64,000 nucleotides of DNA from Fibrobacter succinogenes (GCA_902779055.1 CACZAD010000007.1:434001-498000); one strand, 5' to 3'. Shown: positions 16,425-25,291, numbered from the stretch's first letter. Made by a program: numbers and translations. Notes: a model not told the origin generated them from the letters alone.

Positions 16425-18265
16425 CACTTCACGCTTGCCGTCAGCAGCTTTGTAATCGCGGCCACATATTCTGCCGGGTTCGGAAGCGGAGAACCTTCGG
16501 CAAGCAAAGCCTGACCGTAGAGGGCCTTCGGCCAATCGCCAAGATCTTCGTTCGCTTCGGCCTTCTTCTTGAGCATTTCGCAAATCGGGTGCGTCGGGTT
16601 GATTTCCAAGATTCGCTTGCTCTTCGGCAAGTTCTTCTGGCCCATAGCCTTCATCATGCGTTCCATCTGGGCGCTCATCGCATCTTCGCTTGTGACGAGG
16701 CAGCACGGGCTGTCCTTGAGGCGGCTAGACACGCGGACTTCCTTGATGTCTTCGTCGAGAAGCTTCTGCAGGTTTTCGCAGAGCCCCTTGAAAATGCCCT
16801 TGTTTTCTTCTTCGGCCTTCTTTTCGTCTTCGGTCTTTTCGAAGTCCACATCACCGCGGGCGATGTCGTGGAACTTCTTGTCACCGAATTCCAAAAGGCT
16901 GTTCATCATGAACTCGTCGATGCCGTCGCTCATGAGCAACACTTCGTAGCCCTTGGCCTTGAAGGCTTCGAGCATCGGGTTGCTCTTCACGGCGTTCTTG
17001 TCGCCAATGAGGTAGTAAATTTCCTTCTGGCCTTCCGGCATGCGCTTCACGTATTCGTCGAGACTTACGAGAGCGTCGCCTTCGGTCTTGGTGCTTTCGA
17101 AACGGAGCAACTTCTTGAGTTCGTCAAGATGTTCCCAGTTCATGTAGAAGCCTTCCTTCAACTTGTCGGCCATATTCTGCAAGGTGTCGAGCACCTTCTT
17201 GATCACATGCTTACGGATGTTCGTGATGATCTTGTTGGACTGCAAAATTTCACGGGACACGTTCAGCGGCAAGTCTTCGGAATCGACCACGCCGCGCACA
17301 AAGCGCAACCACGGCGGCAAGAGTTCCTTGCAGTCGTCCATGATAAAGACCTTCTTCACATAGAGCTTCAGACCGTGCAGAGCGTCGTTGTGCCAAATGT
17401 TGAACGGGGCCTTGGACGGAATGTACACGAGGCTCCAGAATTCCTGGGAACCTTCGGCGTGGCTGTGGCTCCAGGCGGCCGGTTCGTCGGCTTCGTGACC
17501 GATGACATTGTAGAATTCCTTGTACTGTTCCGGCGTGATTTCTTTTTCGCTCTGGCGCCAAAGAGCAGTCTTGTCGTTCAAACGCTGCGGTTCCTTGGTT
17601 TCTAGTTCGCCCTTGTCGTTCTTGGTCGGTTCCGGGTGGAAGTAAATGCCGTAGCTGACGAAGCCGCTGTACTTCTGGACGATGTCCTTGACCTTCCATT
17701 CAGAGGTCCAGTCTTCGTCTTCTTCGCCGTCCTTGAGGTAAAGCGTAATCTTTGTGCCCACGTCGGTACGCGGAGCTTCGCTGATTTCGAATTCGCCCGT
17801 GCCGTCAGAAGACCAGAGGTAGCCCTGCGTTTCGCCGGCCTTGAGAGTCAAAACTTCGACCTTCTTTGCAACCATGAACACGGAGTAGAAGCCCACACCG
17901 AACTGGCCGATCAAATCAACACTGCCCTTGTCGCCTTCCTTGAGGTTCTTGATGAAGTTCTTGGTACCGCTGCGGGCGATTGTGCCGAGGCAGTTGATCA
18001 AGTCGTCCTTGTTCATGCCGATACCGTTATCTTCGATAACGAGGCGCTTGCCTTCCTTGTTCACAGAAATGTCAATCTTGAGCTGAGTGCCTACCGGGAG
18101 GAGGCTTGCGTCGGAGAGCGAGAGGAAGCGGCGCTTGTCGAGTGCGTCCGCAGCGTTCGAAACGAGTTCGCGGAGGAAAATTTCCTTGTTGCTGTAAAGC
18201 GAATGAATCATCAAGTTCAGCATGTCGCGAACTTCAGTTTGGAATTCCATCTTCTCAGTTGCCAT
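16424..18265 (-). CDS. htpG: Molecular chaperone HtpG (Hsp90)
   Basis: Cytosolic ATP-dependent chaperone. The 613-residue protein is full length and shows the GHKL ATPase signatures: EIFLRELVSNAADALDK (residues about 28-44), DNGIGMNKDDLINCLGTIARSGT and GQFGVGFYSVFMVA. The middle domain has YVKKVFIMDD and PLNVSREILQSN, the C-terminal domain PSKRILEINPTHPI. AGGAGA precedes the ATG at 18265. The last codons run into an intergenic repeat. A perfect palindrome GTTTCA-AAA-TGAAAC (18309-18323) sits in its upstream region and could be an operator; no CIRCE element was seen. Confidence 0.98.
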   Translation of the reverse strand: MATEKMEFQTEVRDMLNLMIHSLYSNKEIFLRELVSNAADALDKRRFLSLSDASLLPVGTQLKIDISVNKEGKRLVIEDNGIGMNKDDLINCLGTIARSGTKNFIKNLKEGDKGSVDLIGQFGVGFYSVFMVAKKVEVLTLKAGETQGYLWSSDGTGEFEISEAPRTDVGTKITLYLKDGEEDEDWTSEWKVKDIVQKYSGFVSYGIYFHPEPTKNDKGELETKEPQRLNDKTALWRQSEKEITPEQYKEFYNVIGHEADEPAAWSHSHAEGSQEFWSLVYIPSKAPFNIWHNDALHGLKLYVKKVFIMDDCKELLPPWLRFVRGVVDSEDLPLNVSREILQSNKIITNIRKHVIKKVLDTLQNMADKLKEGFYMNWEHLDELKKLLRFESTKTEGDALVSLDEYVKRMPEGQKEIYYLIGDKNAVKSNPMLEAFKAKGYEVLLMSDGIDEFMMNSLLEFGDKKFHDIARGDVDFEKTEDEKKAEEENKGIFKGLCENLQKLLDEDIKEVRVSSRLKDSPCCLVTSEDAMSAQMERMMKAMGQKNLPKSKRILEINPTHPICEMLKKKAEANEDLGDWPKALYGQALLAEGSPLPNPAEYVAAITKLLTASVK

Positions 18266-18308
18266 GTTTATCTCCTGTTAAATTTTTAAGCAATCCCGCA
18301 ATTTCGAT

Positions 18309-18323
18309 GTTTCAAAATGAAAC
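18309..18323. promoter_or_regulatory. Short palindrome upstream of htpG
   Basis: GTTTCA, three A, TGAAAC: a perfect 6+3+6 inverted repeat 44 bases before the htpG start codon. Placement suits a repressor site, but a short palindrome in AT-rich DNA can occur by chance. Confidence 0.3.
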
Positions 18324-18374
18324 TAAAAGGCGGTTTTGTTCTGTTTTCGCGCTAGTATATGCAAGAACCGTGCC

Positions 18375-18404
18375 AATTGAGACGAGACGAGCGACTAGAG
18401 ACGA
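18375..18404. repeat. Heptamer-type array (GAGACGA units)
   Basis: GAGACGA, GACGAGC, GACTAGA, GACGAAT read as four diverged seven-base units. The same CAATT(G/A)GACGAG-like start occurs at 62850 inside the LysE-type gene, so this is a dispersed element. Confidence 0.5.
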
Positions 18405-18423
18405 ATGAACGGGTATGCGACTA

Positions 18424-18690
18424 TGTCATGCCGGACAGCGTTCCTGCATCGCCTTGTTTTATGGTTATTGTAAATGAGACTATAAATAGGATAATGAGGG
18501 GGAGGTATCCCCCTCGCTTCTGCCGCCAGCGGCATACGCTACCCCTACTGCGGGTCTCAGACGCCGACCCGCAACGCCCGGCTTTCCCGCCCCCAAAATG
18601 CTATTGCAATCAACGCAAAGAAAGATCCAATCAGCATTTGTCATTCCCGACCCTGTCCTCGCTTGACGGGGATGATCGGGAATCTCCTTT
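18424..18690. other. Hairpin-rich intergenic region, candidate small RNA or repeat
   Basis: No gene is supported here. A TGTCATGCCGG element lies at 18424. A promoter-like pair, TTGTAA (18468) and GATAAT (18490) with 16-base spacing, is followed at once by three perfect hairpins: GAGGGGGA-GGTA-TCCCCCTC (18496-18515), TGCCGC-CA-GCGGCA (18521-18534) and GCGGGTC...GACCCGC (18550-18572). A TGTCATTCCCG...CGGGAATCTCC element closes the region at 18640-18688. This could be a structured RNA or a compound repeat; no terminator-like T-run follows the hairpins. Confidence 0.45.
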
Positions 18691-18720
18691 TTGGGGCGAA
18701 AAATCTATATTACGGGTTAT

Positions 18721-19320
18721 ATGAAAACAGTCTTCCTTTACTTATCTCTCTTTTGGCTGATGCTGGTTGTCACTTCATGTGAAAAGAATATTCCCTCAAG
18801 CGCCTTCACAGATGCTAGAAACGGGCGGGTATATGCGACAGTAAAAATTGGTGAGCTGGTTTGGATGGCAGAAAACTTGGACTATCCTGGAAATGACCAA
18901 GATGGTGTAAAGGAATTTTGCGACGAAGCTGTTTTGGGTAAGAATTTCTGCAAGAAATATGGCGGACTTTATTCTTGGCAATTCGCTATGAAAGCCTGCC
19001 CTCTCGGTTGGCATTTGCCCAAAGTTGAGGAGTGGAAGACTTTATTTGAAAGTGTGGGTGGACAGAATGTCGCCAAAATAAAATTGATGAAGCGATATTC
19101 TAATCAATGGGTGGGTGGTTCAGATGATTTTGGTTTCGCTGCGCTACCAGCGGGGGTTGTTATCAATAGGCTTTATAACCCGATGGGGGCATACTATTGG
19201 ACTTCGACGAAAGATGATGAAGGCAATCCTATTGCCGTAGCCTTAGTAGGGCAGGGCGCAAAATTTGAACACAACCTGAAATTCGCAGGAATTTCGGTGC
19301 GATGCTTGCAAGATAAGTGA
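18721..19320 (+). CDS. FISUMP lipoprotein, single domain
   Basis: A 199-residue protein. The ATG at 18721 gives a lipoprotein signal with lipobox LVVTSC (Cys at about 20). A single FISUMP domain follows almost directly: DARNGRVYATVKIGELVWMAENLDY, YGGLYSWQFAMKACPLGWHLPK, DFGFAALPAG, and the C-terminal GISVRCLQDK. There is no Ser-rich linker, unlike the paralogue at 14113. The ribosome site is weak. It stands alone between a repeat-rich region and an unrelated membrane protein gene on the other strand. Predicted anchored in a membrane by its lipid; role unknown. Confidence 0.9.
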   Translation: MKTVFLYLSLFWLMLVVTSCEKNIPSSAFTDARNGRVYATVKIGELVWMAENLDYPGNDQDGVKEFCDEAVLGKNFCKKYGGLYSWQFAMKACPLGWHLPKVEEWKTLFESVGGQNVAKIKLMKRYSNQWVGGSDDFGFAALPAGVVINRLYNPMGAYYWTSTKDDEGNPIAVALVGQGAKFEHNLKFAGISVRCLQDK

Positions 19321-19464
19321 TGGTTAGTTTTTTTTTGATCAGAAAGTGAACTTTGTTATAATTTTATGCTAGGGTGTTTTGACTCTTGCTTTTTGTTTTA
19401 ACCCCGCTCAAAAAGAGCCCCTATAAAACTTGAACGTTATTGTCTTATTTGTCGTAGAACATTA

Positions 19465-20130
19465 CTAAGTGCCATATACGCCAAAAACAATAATAGAAAA
19501 CGCTCCTAGAATAAACAAAGCACAAATGCTTAACCAATATTTTGCTGGGTAGGCTTTTTTGTGATAGAGGTCGCCGAAAAAGCGAAAACGACTTTCTGCA
19601 ATACAAACAAAACTGTATAATATAGCCGCTCCTCCTATGCAAAAACCTCGGAAAGATTCGTATTGTTCCATTCTTTTAAAATAGGAAAGGAAAGTCACTA
19701 TCAAAAGTAATGCACAGAAAACTTTAGCAACTAGAGCCTTGGTATGTTTTTTTAATTTAAATTCCTGTTCTAATTGTTTGTTTAATTCTTCAGCTGGGCT
19801 ATCCTTAAGTTTTTCTTCAATTAATTTGTCAATTCGTCTTTCTACAATATCAATCCGTTCATCTGGGCCTTGATCTGCAATCTTTTGATGAAACTTATTC
19901 AACTCATCAAGTGATAAATGAATGATTTCTTTTTCGAATTCTTTAAGTGAATCTTTTTTTTCATCATTCTTTAGTTTTCGCTTCATAATGATGGATTCTA
20001 TTTCCACTTTACAACAGTATATATATGCGAGTAGAAAAAGAAACGCTTGAACGGGAGAAATCGGGAAATCCGTAAAACAATACATCAATACAATTGCTAC
20101 TGCAATTACCGTTAGAATAATAAACCACAT
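19465..20130 (-). CDS. Hypothetical membrane protein with central coiled coil
   Basis: A 221-residue protein I do not recognise. Two hydrophobic helices at the N-terminus (FIILTVIAVAIVLMYCF and PVQAFLFLLAYIYC) are followed by about 80 highly charged residues (KRKLKNDEKKDSLKEFEKE..., EERIDKLIEEKLKDSPAEEL-like) suited to a coiled coil in the cytoplasm, then three more spans (VAKVFCALLLIVTFL, FCIGGAAILYSFVC, WLSICALFILGAFSI). The gene is AT-rich compared with its neighbours and has no partner, which suggests recent acquisition. It faces the FISUMP gene and is divergent from the Rpn nuclease gene. Confidence 0.6.
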   Translation of the reverse strand: MWFIILTVIAVAIVLMYCFTDFPISPVQAFLFLLAYIYCCKVEIESIIMKRKLKNDEKKDSLKEFEKEIIHLSLDELNKFHQKIADQGPDERIDIVERRIDKLIEEKLKDSPAEELNKQLEQEFKLKKHTKALVAKVFCALLLIVTFLSYFKRMEQYESFRGFCIGGAAILYSFVCIAESRFRFFGDLYHKKAYPAKYWLSICALFILGAFSIIVFGVYGT

Positions 20131-20372
20131 TTTAATAGTCCATAATTGTAATTCTATATAGGAAAAACTAAGCTTTGACTACGTTCAAATAGTTCCTCTA
20201 TAAAACCTGCTCTTGAATATACCTTATTTTATGCGGCTCTGTCAGCTCAGTAATTCAATAGTTGACAAAATAAATGTTTTTGCTAATGGTTGGTTGCAAA
20301 ATTTTCAAAGTTTCACTTTTCGAGAAATCTCTGTTGTAGATTAGAACCTCCAAACTTAACGGAGCTATAACA
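20131..20372. other. AT-rich spacer between divergent genes
   Basis: No gene or clear repeat seen. AT-rich DNA separating a hypothetical membrane protein gene and the Rpn-type nuclease gene. No convincing promoter pair was found by eye. Confidence 0.4.
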
Positions 20373-21296
20373 ATGAATCAATTTATTTCTGAAACTTTGA
20401 AAGGAAAAACCTACATCGACCCGAGAACCGATACGGGTTTCAAAAATCTGTTTGCAAGCAAGGATGCTATCAAGGATTTTGTTGACGGAATCTTGCAGCT
20501 GAAGGGTGATGACCGAATCAAGAATTTGAATTATTCGTTTGAACATACGTTACGGTTTATGATTCCTGAAGAACGGAAGGTCATCTTGGATGCGTTTGCG
20601 ACTACGGGTTCTAAGCGTTTCCTCAATATAGAAATGCAGAAGGCTGATCACAGTTTCTTTATCGACCGCACCATATTGTACAAAGCGTTCTTGATTATTA
20701 AAGGCAAACATGAAATGGAGAAATCGGAAGAATTTAAAATGCTCACAAAAGAAGAGAAGGAATATAAGCGTTATGAAGTTCCAGAAACAATTTCCATTTG
20801 GATTTGCGACTTTGAATTGCCTCAGCGTATGGATGGTTACATCGATGAATGGGCTATTTATAGCAAGGAAATGCTGAATAGCGGAACCGTCGAGACGATA
20901 TTCCCTAAAAATAAGTATATTATTGTATGTCTGCCGAAGTTCAATAAAACCGCAGACGAGGTAAAAGATCCTGTTGACGCTTGGCTCTATGTACTCAAAC
21001 ACGCGCATGAGGGCGACCCACTCCCTGACTTTGGAAACGAAGTTGTCAACGAAGCCTTGAACCGCATCAAAATCGAGAATTTGGACAAAACCACTCTGAC
21101 CGAACTGGAGCGAGAAATGATTGCAAAAGAAGAAATTGAATGCCGTTTGGCTGGTGCCAAGATTGAGACGAGATACGAAACCAAGCTCGAAATGATTGAT
21201 GCTATGTTTGCTAACCCCAAATTAACCGATGAGGATATTTCGGCAATTTCAAAAATTTCTCTGGACGAAATCAAAAAGCGCCGCGCTCAGCGTTAG
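20373..21296 (+). CDS. Rpn-type PD-(D/E)XK nuclease / putative transposase
   Basis: A 307-residue protein of the Rpn (recombination-promoting nuclease, formerly 'transposase_31' and PD-(D/E)XK nuclease family transposase) group. The start IDPRTDTGFKNLFASKDAIKDFVDGIL is the family hallmark (D...D.xFK.lF). RFLNIEMQKADHSFFIDRT carries the ExQ/ExK-like catalytic part (NIEMQ) and YKAFLI follows. The C-terminal third is a charged helix (LTELEREMIAKEEIECRLAGAKIE). Family members nick or cut DNA and promote RecA-independent recombination. No terminal inverted repeats or target duplications were seen around it, so it is not a classical insertion sequence. Confidence 0.88.
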   Translation: MNQFISETLKGKTYIDPRTDTGFKNLFASKDAIKDFVDGILQLKGDDRIKNLNYSFEHTLRFMIPEERKVILDAFATTGSKRFLNIEMQKADHSFFIDRTILYKAFLIIKGKHEMEKSEEFKMLTKEEKEYKRYEVPETISIWICDFELPQRMDGYIDEWAIYSKEMLNSGTVETIFPKNKYIIVCLPKFNKTADEVKDPVDAWLYVLKHAHEGDPLPDFGNEVVNEALNRIKIENLDKTTLTELEREMIAKEEIECRLAGAKIETRYETKLEMIDAMFANPKLTDEDISAISKISLDEIKKRRAQR

Positions 21297-21343
21297 TGTC
21301 GCTAAAAGAATGGCTCTTGCCTAAATATTTCTAAAACAAAAAA

Positions 21344-21369
21344 GCCCGTTCACAATCTAGTGAACGGGC
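21344..21369 (-). terminator. Terminator of uppP
   Basis: Perfect 10-bp stem GCCCGTTCAC / GTGAACGGGC with a six-base loop. On the minus strand it runs into TTTTTTTGTTTT, so it mainly serves uppP; on the + strand the following sequence is poor in T. Confidence 0.88.
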
Positions 21370-21385
21370 GCTTTGCATATAAAGT

Positions 21386-22207
21386 CTATTTCAAGAAAAT
21401 CAGTCCCAAGATGCCGACTGCCCAGACGTACCAGGCGAAGTGCTGGAACTTGCCTTTCTGGACAAAGTTCATAAGCCACTTGAGGGCGATGATTCCAAAG
21501 ACAAATGCGACAACCATGCCGACCAAGAGTTCCGGGGTGAATCCGCCTGCATCGGCGCACTTGACTGCGTCTGCTGTTGCTGACTGGCACTTGATCCACT
21601 TGATGCAATCGAGGAGGGCGGCTCCGCCAACGGCAGGGATGCTCATGAGGAAGCTGAATTCGCCGGCGTACTTGCGGTTCACGCCCATGAACATCATGGC
21701 GCTGATCGTTGAACCGCTACGGCTGATGCCCGGGATGCAGGCGATGCCCTGCACGGTACCAGTCACGAGTGCGCGCCACCAGTTCATCTTGACGCCTTCG
21801 TTATCCGGGTGCTTGGCTCCGGTCGGGCCCCACTGCGATGTGAAGAGCAAAAGGCCTGTGAAAAGTTCTGCAACGCAGACGGCGCGCGGATTTTCGAACA
21901 GGCTTTCGAGTGCATCCTTGAAGCCGAGGCCGATGAGTGCCGTCGGGATGCTTGCGAGAATGATGAAGCCTGCTTCGCGGAGCTGGTCGCGGTCACGGCG
22001 GAGACAACCGACGATGATGTCCGTAATCTTCTTGTGGAACACCACGAAGATCGAAAGCAGTGTGCCTGCGTGGAGCATGATGTCGAAGAACATGCCGGCT
22101 TCGTTCATGCCTAAAAGTTCGTGCCCAAGCACTAGATGGCCGGAGCTGGAGATGGGGAGGAATTCTGCGAGGCCCTGCAATAGGCCGAGGATGATAGATT
22201 CGAACAT
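21386..22207 (-). CDS. uppP: Undecaprenyl-diphosphatase
   Basis: Integral membrane phosphatase of the BacA/UppP type, which regenerates the undecaprenyl phosphate lipid carrier for cell-wall synthesis; overproduction gives bacitracin resistance. The 273-residue protein shows the family start IILGLLQGLAEFLPISSSGHLVL (catalytic Glu in the QGxxExxPISSSGH motif), GISRSGSTISAMMFMG (second motif with the catalytic Arg/Ser) and eight or so hydrophobic spans. Length is normal. The gene is flanked downstream by its own terminator and upstream by heptamer arrays. mraY, another lipid-carrier enzyme, is in the window but 39 kb away. Confidence 0.97.
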   Translation of the reverse strand: MFESIILGLLQGLAEFLPISSSGHLVLGHELLGMNEAGMFFDIMLHAGTLLSIFVVFHKKITDIIVGCLRRDRDQLREAGFIILASIPTALIGLGFKDALESLFENPRAVCVAELFTGLLLFTSQWGPTGAKHPDNEGVKMNWWRALVTGTVQGIACIPGISRSGSTISAMMFMGVNRKYAGEFSFLMSIPAVGGAALLDCIKWIKCQSATADAVKCADAGGFTPELLVGMVVAFVFGIIALKWLMNFVQKGKFQHFAWYVWAVGILGLIFLK

Positions 22208-22231
22208 AGTAAGGTAAATGTAGCTTTTAGT

Positions 22232-22325
22232 AAGAAGTAGGAAGTAGGAAGTAGGAGGTGCTTTGCTATTTTGGGAGGCTTTTTTGGCTATTTACTGCCT
22301 ACTGCCTACCGTCTAATGTCTACTT
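22232..22325. repeat. Inverted pair of heptamer arrays
   Basis: AGTAAGA, AGTAGGA, AGTAGGA, AGTAGGA (about 22230-22257) and, some 30 bases on, TACTGCC, TACTGCC, TACCGTC, TAATGTC, TACTTCT (22291-22325). The two arrays are reverse complements in type (AGTAGGA versus TCCTACT), so they could pair. A similar array lies at 60896-60937. Short heptamer repeats of this sort are described in cyanobacteria as STRR sequences; a link is only by resemblance. Confidence 0.7.
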
Positions 22326-22346
22326 CTTTTTTCTATAATTTTTTTT

Positions 22347-23072
22347 ATGAGCAAGCGTTTTCTCCTTTGTTTTCATGATTTCAGCGTCTGGAGTTACCAG
22401 AAGGTCCTGCCGATTCTAGAGGAACTCAAGGATCTTGCTGGAGCCCCGTTCAGTGTGTTGGTCGTTCCCGATACCGAGAATGCCTCGCCCGAGGCTGTCC
22501 AGGGATTTCGAGAGGCGCTTGCGCAGCTGAAGTCGGAGGGCTTTGAGCTTGCATTGCATGGTTTTAAGCACAAGGCTGAATTCAGCCAGGGGCGCAGTTA
22601 CGCAGGACTTGTGGGGATGAACCTCACGGGTGGCGAGGCTGAGTTTGCTGGGCTTTCTCAGTATGAATCGAGCCGACTTCTGCAGGCGGCACTTGAAGCG
22701 TGGAAAACGTTACTGGCCGATGAAAACGGTAATGTCGAGATGCCTGCTGCGTTTGTTCCTCCGACTTGGTTCAGCAACAAGTTTTTGCCGAGGCAGGTCC
22801 GTGCGGCGAAAATGTTGTACGAAGACCGTTTCTCTCTGACAACCGCCGATGGTGTCCGCTATTCGTCTCCCGTGGCAAGCTTTGCCGGGATTCCTAAGGC
22901 AACGGAAAAAGCGGCCGTCCTCTATGCTCAAGGTATTCTGAAGTTCCCGTTCGGCGTTCCGCGAATTGCGATCCATCCGGTCGATTTCCCGGAACTGAAC
23001 GAAACCATTCGCGACCTGATAAGATTGGCGCTGGGTAATAAACGCCAGTTGACGCTTTACCGAGATTTATAA
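22347..23072 (+). CDS. DUF2334 / polysaccharide deacetylase-like protein
   Basis: A 241-residue protein with the outline of the NodB-like deacetylase superfamily in its DUF2334 form: FLLCFHDFS at the N-terminus (HD of motif 1), PILEELKDL, VLVVPDT, ELALHGFKHK (motif 2, HGxxH-like), then VPPTWFSN and RIAIHPVDFPEL near the end (motif with HP). The conserved His and Asp residues for a metal centre are present by eye. Substrate unknown; such enzymes remove N-acetyl groups from cell-wall or polysaccharide sugars. No signal peptide is visible, so it looks cytoplasmic. A strong terminator follows directly. Confidence 0.75.
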   Translation: MSKRFLLCFHDFSVWSYQKVLPILEELKDLAGAPFSVLVVPDTENASPEAVQGFREALAQLKSEGFELALHGFKHKAEFSQGRSYAGLVGMNLTGGEAEFAGLSQYESSRLLQAALEAWKTLLADENGNVEMPAAFVPPTWFSNKFLPRQVRAAKMLYEDRFSLTTADGVRYSSPVASFAGIPKATEKAAVLYAQGILKFPFGVPRIAIHPVDFPELNETIRDLIRLALGNKRQLTLYRDL

Positions 23073-23077
23073 AAAAT

Positions 23078-23105
23078 GAAGTCCGCAATTGAGCGGACTT
23101 CTTTT
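23078..23105. terminator. Bidirectional terminator between the deacetylase-like gene and the M23 peptidase gene
   Basis: Stem GAAGTCCGC / GCGGACTTC with loop AATTGA; CTTTTG follows on the + strand and CATTTTTTAT on the - strand. Confidence 0.88.
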
Positions 23106-23144
23106 GTTAAAGTTGAGGGTGTTTGCTTGCGAGAGCTGCTGCCT

Positions 23145-25154
23145 TTAGAATGCTGGGATCACGATGCGGTTCGTCGTCTTGCGCTTAGAATCATCGGTGA
23201 TCTGGATGGTGAGCGTTTCGCCGGAGTCGGGGATGTCTTCGCTGTTGAGAATGATTTCTCTAGGTTCCGAGTCATATTCCGCGGCAATCCACTTGCTGCC
23301 AGCTTTTACGACGATGGCGTTCCCGTCTGGGATGCCGGCGTACTTGGAGTAAACTGGAATCTTGAGCGCTTGTACGCGCTGGCCTGCATAGAACGTGTCG
23401 GACCAGTACGGGAATCCGAGGGTGATTCCTTCTTCGTCCGAGATGTTGGCGAGGTCACGAAGTTCGTTTGTCGTTGCGCAACGCTTTTTGCCTCCAGTCT
23501 GTTTTTCGAAGTAGAACCATCTGCGGGTGGATTCTCCAAGCCAGTAAAGCGGAGCCGGATTGGCGGAGTTCTCGATACAGACGTTCCACTTGCCGTAGAA
23601 CTGCAAACCCTTCGGATGGAATTCAAAAAAGTCGACGCTGTCGGTCTGGTTGCGTGTGACGGCGAGAACGCGGACGGCTGTGTCACCCACGACCGGGATG
23701 CCCGAAATCTTTTGCGAAATGGAAACATCGCCTAGCTGCGTATACCAGTTGATGCCCGTCTTGTACTTTCCGTAGGGGTGCAGTGCAATCAGTTCGTTTA
23801 CGCTGCGGCCTGTGCCTGTCGATGCTGCGTCGGCGCTGTATCGGATGAATCTCGTTTCGGGGAAGGTCTCCACTATTTTTCCGATCGGAGTCGGCTTGTT
23901 GTGGTCGAATACCTTGCAGAGGTCGCTATTGATAACTTGTTCGTCCTTGTCGAGGGCTTGGAACTTGTACCCGGATTCGCAACGGAACAAATCAAGCATG
24001 CTCTTGCTCAAGAACGTATAGACGGGAGTGTTTTGGTTCTGCTTGAGAATCCAGCTTGTTGCATTGTTCTTGCAGGATTGGCGGAAGCTGAACTGACGCT
24101 TGGTGATGTGTCCGCTGAAGTCTTCGATTTCTATCCTGTAGGCCGAAATCGGGCCAATCTTTGCATTGATGTAATGCCAGTCGCCTGCGGTGTCGGCTTC
24201 TTCTGCCCAAAGGAGTTCGTTGCGGATATCGATCATCTTTTTATAGCTGAGGGTATCCATGACCTTGCTATAAATCTTTTCGTCGTAGCGCCACATTTCC
24301 AAACGGCGGATGGCCATCGGGTTTTCCTTGGGCTCGCGGCTGTAATCGGCAATCTTGATTGCCATGGACAAGTTAAATTCGTTCTTGACGGGAGTTTCTA
24401 CGCAGCCTTCGCGGAGGGCTTCGTCCGTTGTGAGGGCGAGGTTGTTGCCTTGCCACACGGCCACTCCAAAAATTTGCGGTGCGATGGTATCGATACACTT
24501 GACTCCGATTTGACAGGGGGAGACGATGTCGTCCTTGTTCAGGCGTACTTCGAGATGCAAATGCGGATTCCCGATGCCGGTGCTGCCGGAGTATGTGAGC
24601 GTTTCGCCTTTGCGGAAGTAAGTGTTGGGCTTGATGGAAATGTCGTTACTTTTTGTAGAATACTGCTTTTGCCTTACTAAGTTGTCTATGGCCGGTGCAA
24701 AGCTGCTTTGGTGCGCGAACACCCAGGTCTTTCCGCTGTTGCCTTCAAAGAACATTACTTTGCCGTAGCCGAATGGGGAAGTCTTGACTTCCCTGACATA
24801 GCCGTTTTCGGGAGCGGAGATGGGCCAGCCTTCTTCCATTTGTGTGGAGTAGTCGATGCCGGCGTGGTAGCGTGTGCCGCGGTTTTCGCCGAAGGACGAT
24901 GTCAGGTAGGCGTCTCGTCCGAACGGGTCGTAAGAGAAGGGTTCGACGTATGTCTCGGCGACGAGTTCTGGAGGCGGGGCGGTTCTTTCGGAAAAGTCCG
25001 TGTTGTCGATTTTCGCGCCTCTTTGAGCGGCGATGCAATCTTCGTAGGCGAATGCGTCCATTTTGGAGGCGTCGCAAGTGATGTTGTTGGCGGCAATGCT
25101 AAGAACGCTGCCGACGGAAAGTGTGAGTAACGATATTTTTGTGAACCTGGCCAT
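23145..25154 (-). CDS. M23 (LytM-type) metallopeptidase family protein, exported
   Basis: A 669-residue protein with a signal peptide (MARFTKISLLTLSVGSVLSIAA). The M23 domain lies at about residues 75-210: the zinc ligands His97 and Asp101 in YHAGIDY, and His198-x-His200 in PHLHLE, with His148 in FAHQS as the family's third conserved His. All catalytic residues are present, so a peptidoglycan endopeptidase activity is plausible. The remaining 450 residues form a beta-rich C-terminal region (VAVWQGNNLALTTDE, DSVDFFEFHPKG) I do not recognise, likely for substrate or envelope binding. Alone on its strand. Predicted periplasmic. Confidence 0.88.
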   Translation of the reverse strand: MARFTKISLLTLSVGSVLSIAANNITCDASKMDAFAYEDCIAAQRGAKIDNTDFSERTAPPPELVAETYVEPFSYDPFGRDAYLTSSFGENRGTRYHAGIDYSTQMEEGWPISAPENGYVREVKTSPFGYGKVMFFEGNSGKTWVFAHQSSFAPAIDNLVRQKQYSTKSNDISIKPNTYFRKGETLTYSGSTGIGNPHLHLEVRLNKDDIVSPCQIGVKCIDTIAPQIFGVAVWQGNNLALTTDEALREGCVETPVKNEFNLSMAIKIADYSREPKENPMAIRRLEMWRYDEKIYSKVMDTLSYKKMIDIRNELLWAEEADTAGDWHYINAKIGPISAYRIEIEDFSGHITKRQFSFRQSCKNNATSWILKQNQNTPVYTFLSKSMLDLFRCESGYKFQALDKDEQVINSDLCKVFDHNKPTPIGKIVETFPETRFIRYSADAASTGTGRSVNELIALHPYGKYKTGINWYTQLGDVSISQKISGIPVVGDTAVRVLAVTRNQTDSVDFFEFHPKGLQFYGKWNVCIENSANPAPLYWLGESTRRWFYFEKQTGGKKRCATTNELRDLANISDEEGITLGFPYWSDTFYAGQRVQALKIPVYSKYAGIPDGNAIVVKAGSKWIAAEYDSEPREIILNSEDIPDSGETLTIQITDDSKRKTTNRIVIPAF

Positions 25155-25291
25155 AATGTAGAATAAAATACAAAAATGTTATTTTATAGTGACAGGGGTA
25201 TTCCGTTTTTTTTAGATGATTTCTTGTATGATTGGGTTGCGTTATCGTTTTATATTATCGCAGGCATAATTGTTTTTGTAAAGTAAAAAGA

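Noticed and set aside
20373..21296. Complete insertion sequence around the Rpn gene
   Set aside because: No terminal inverted repeats or target duplication could be found; the gene alone is not evidence of an IS.
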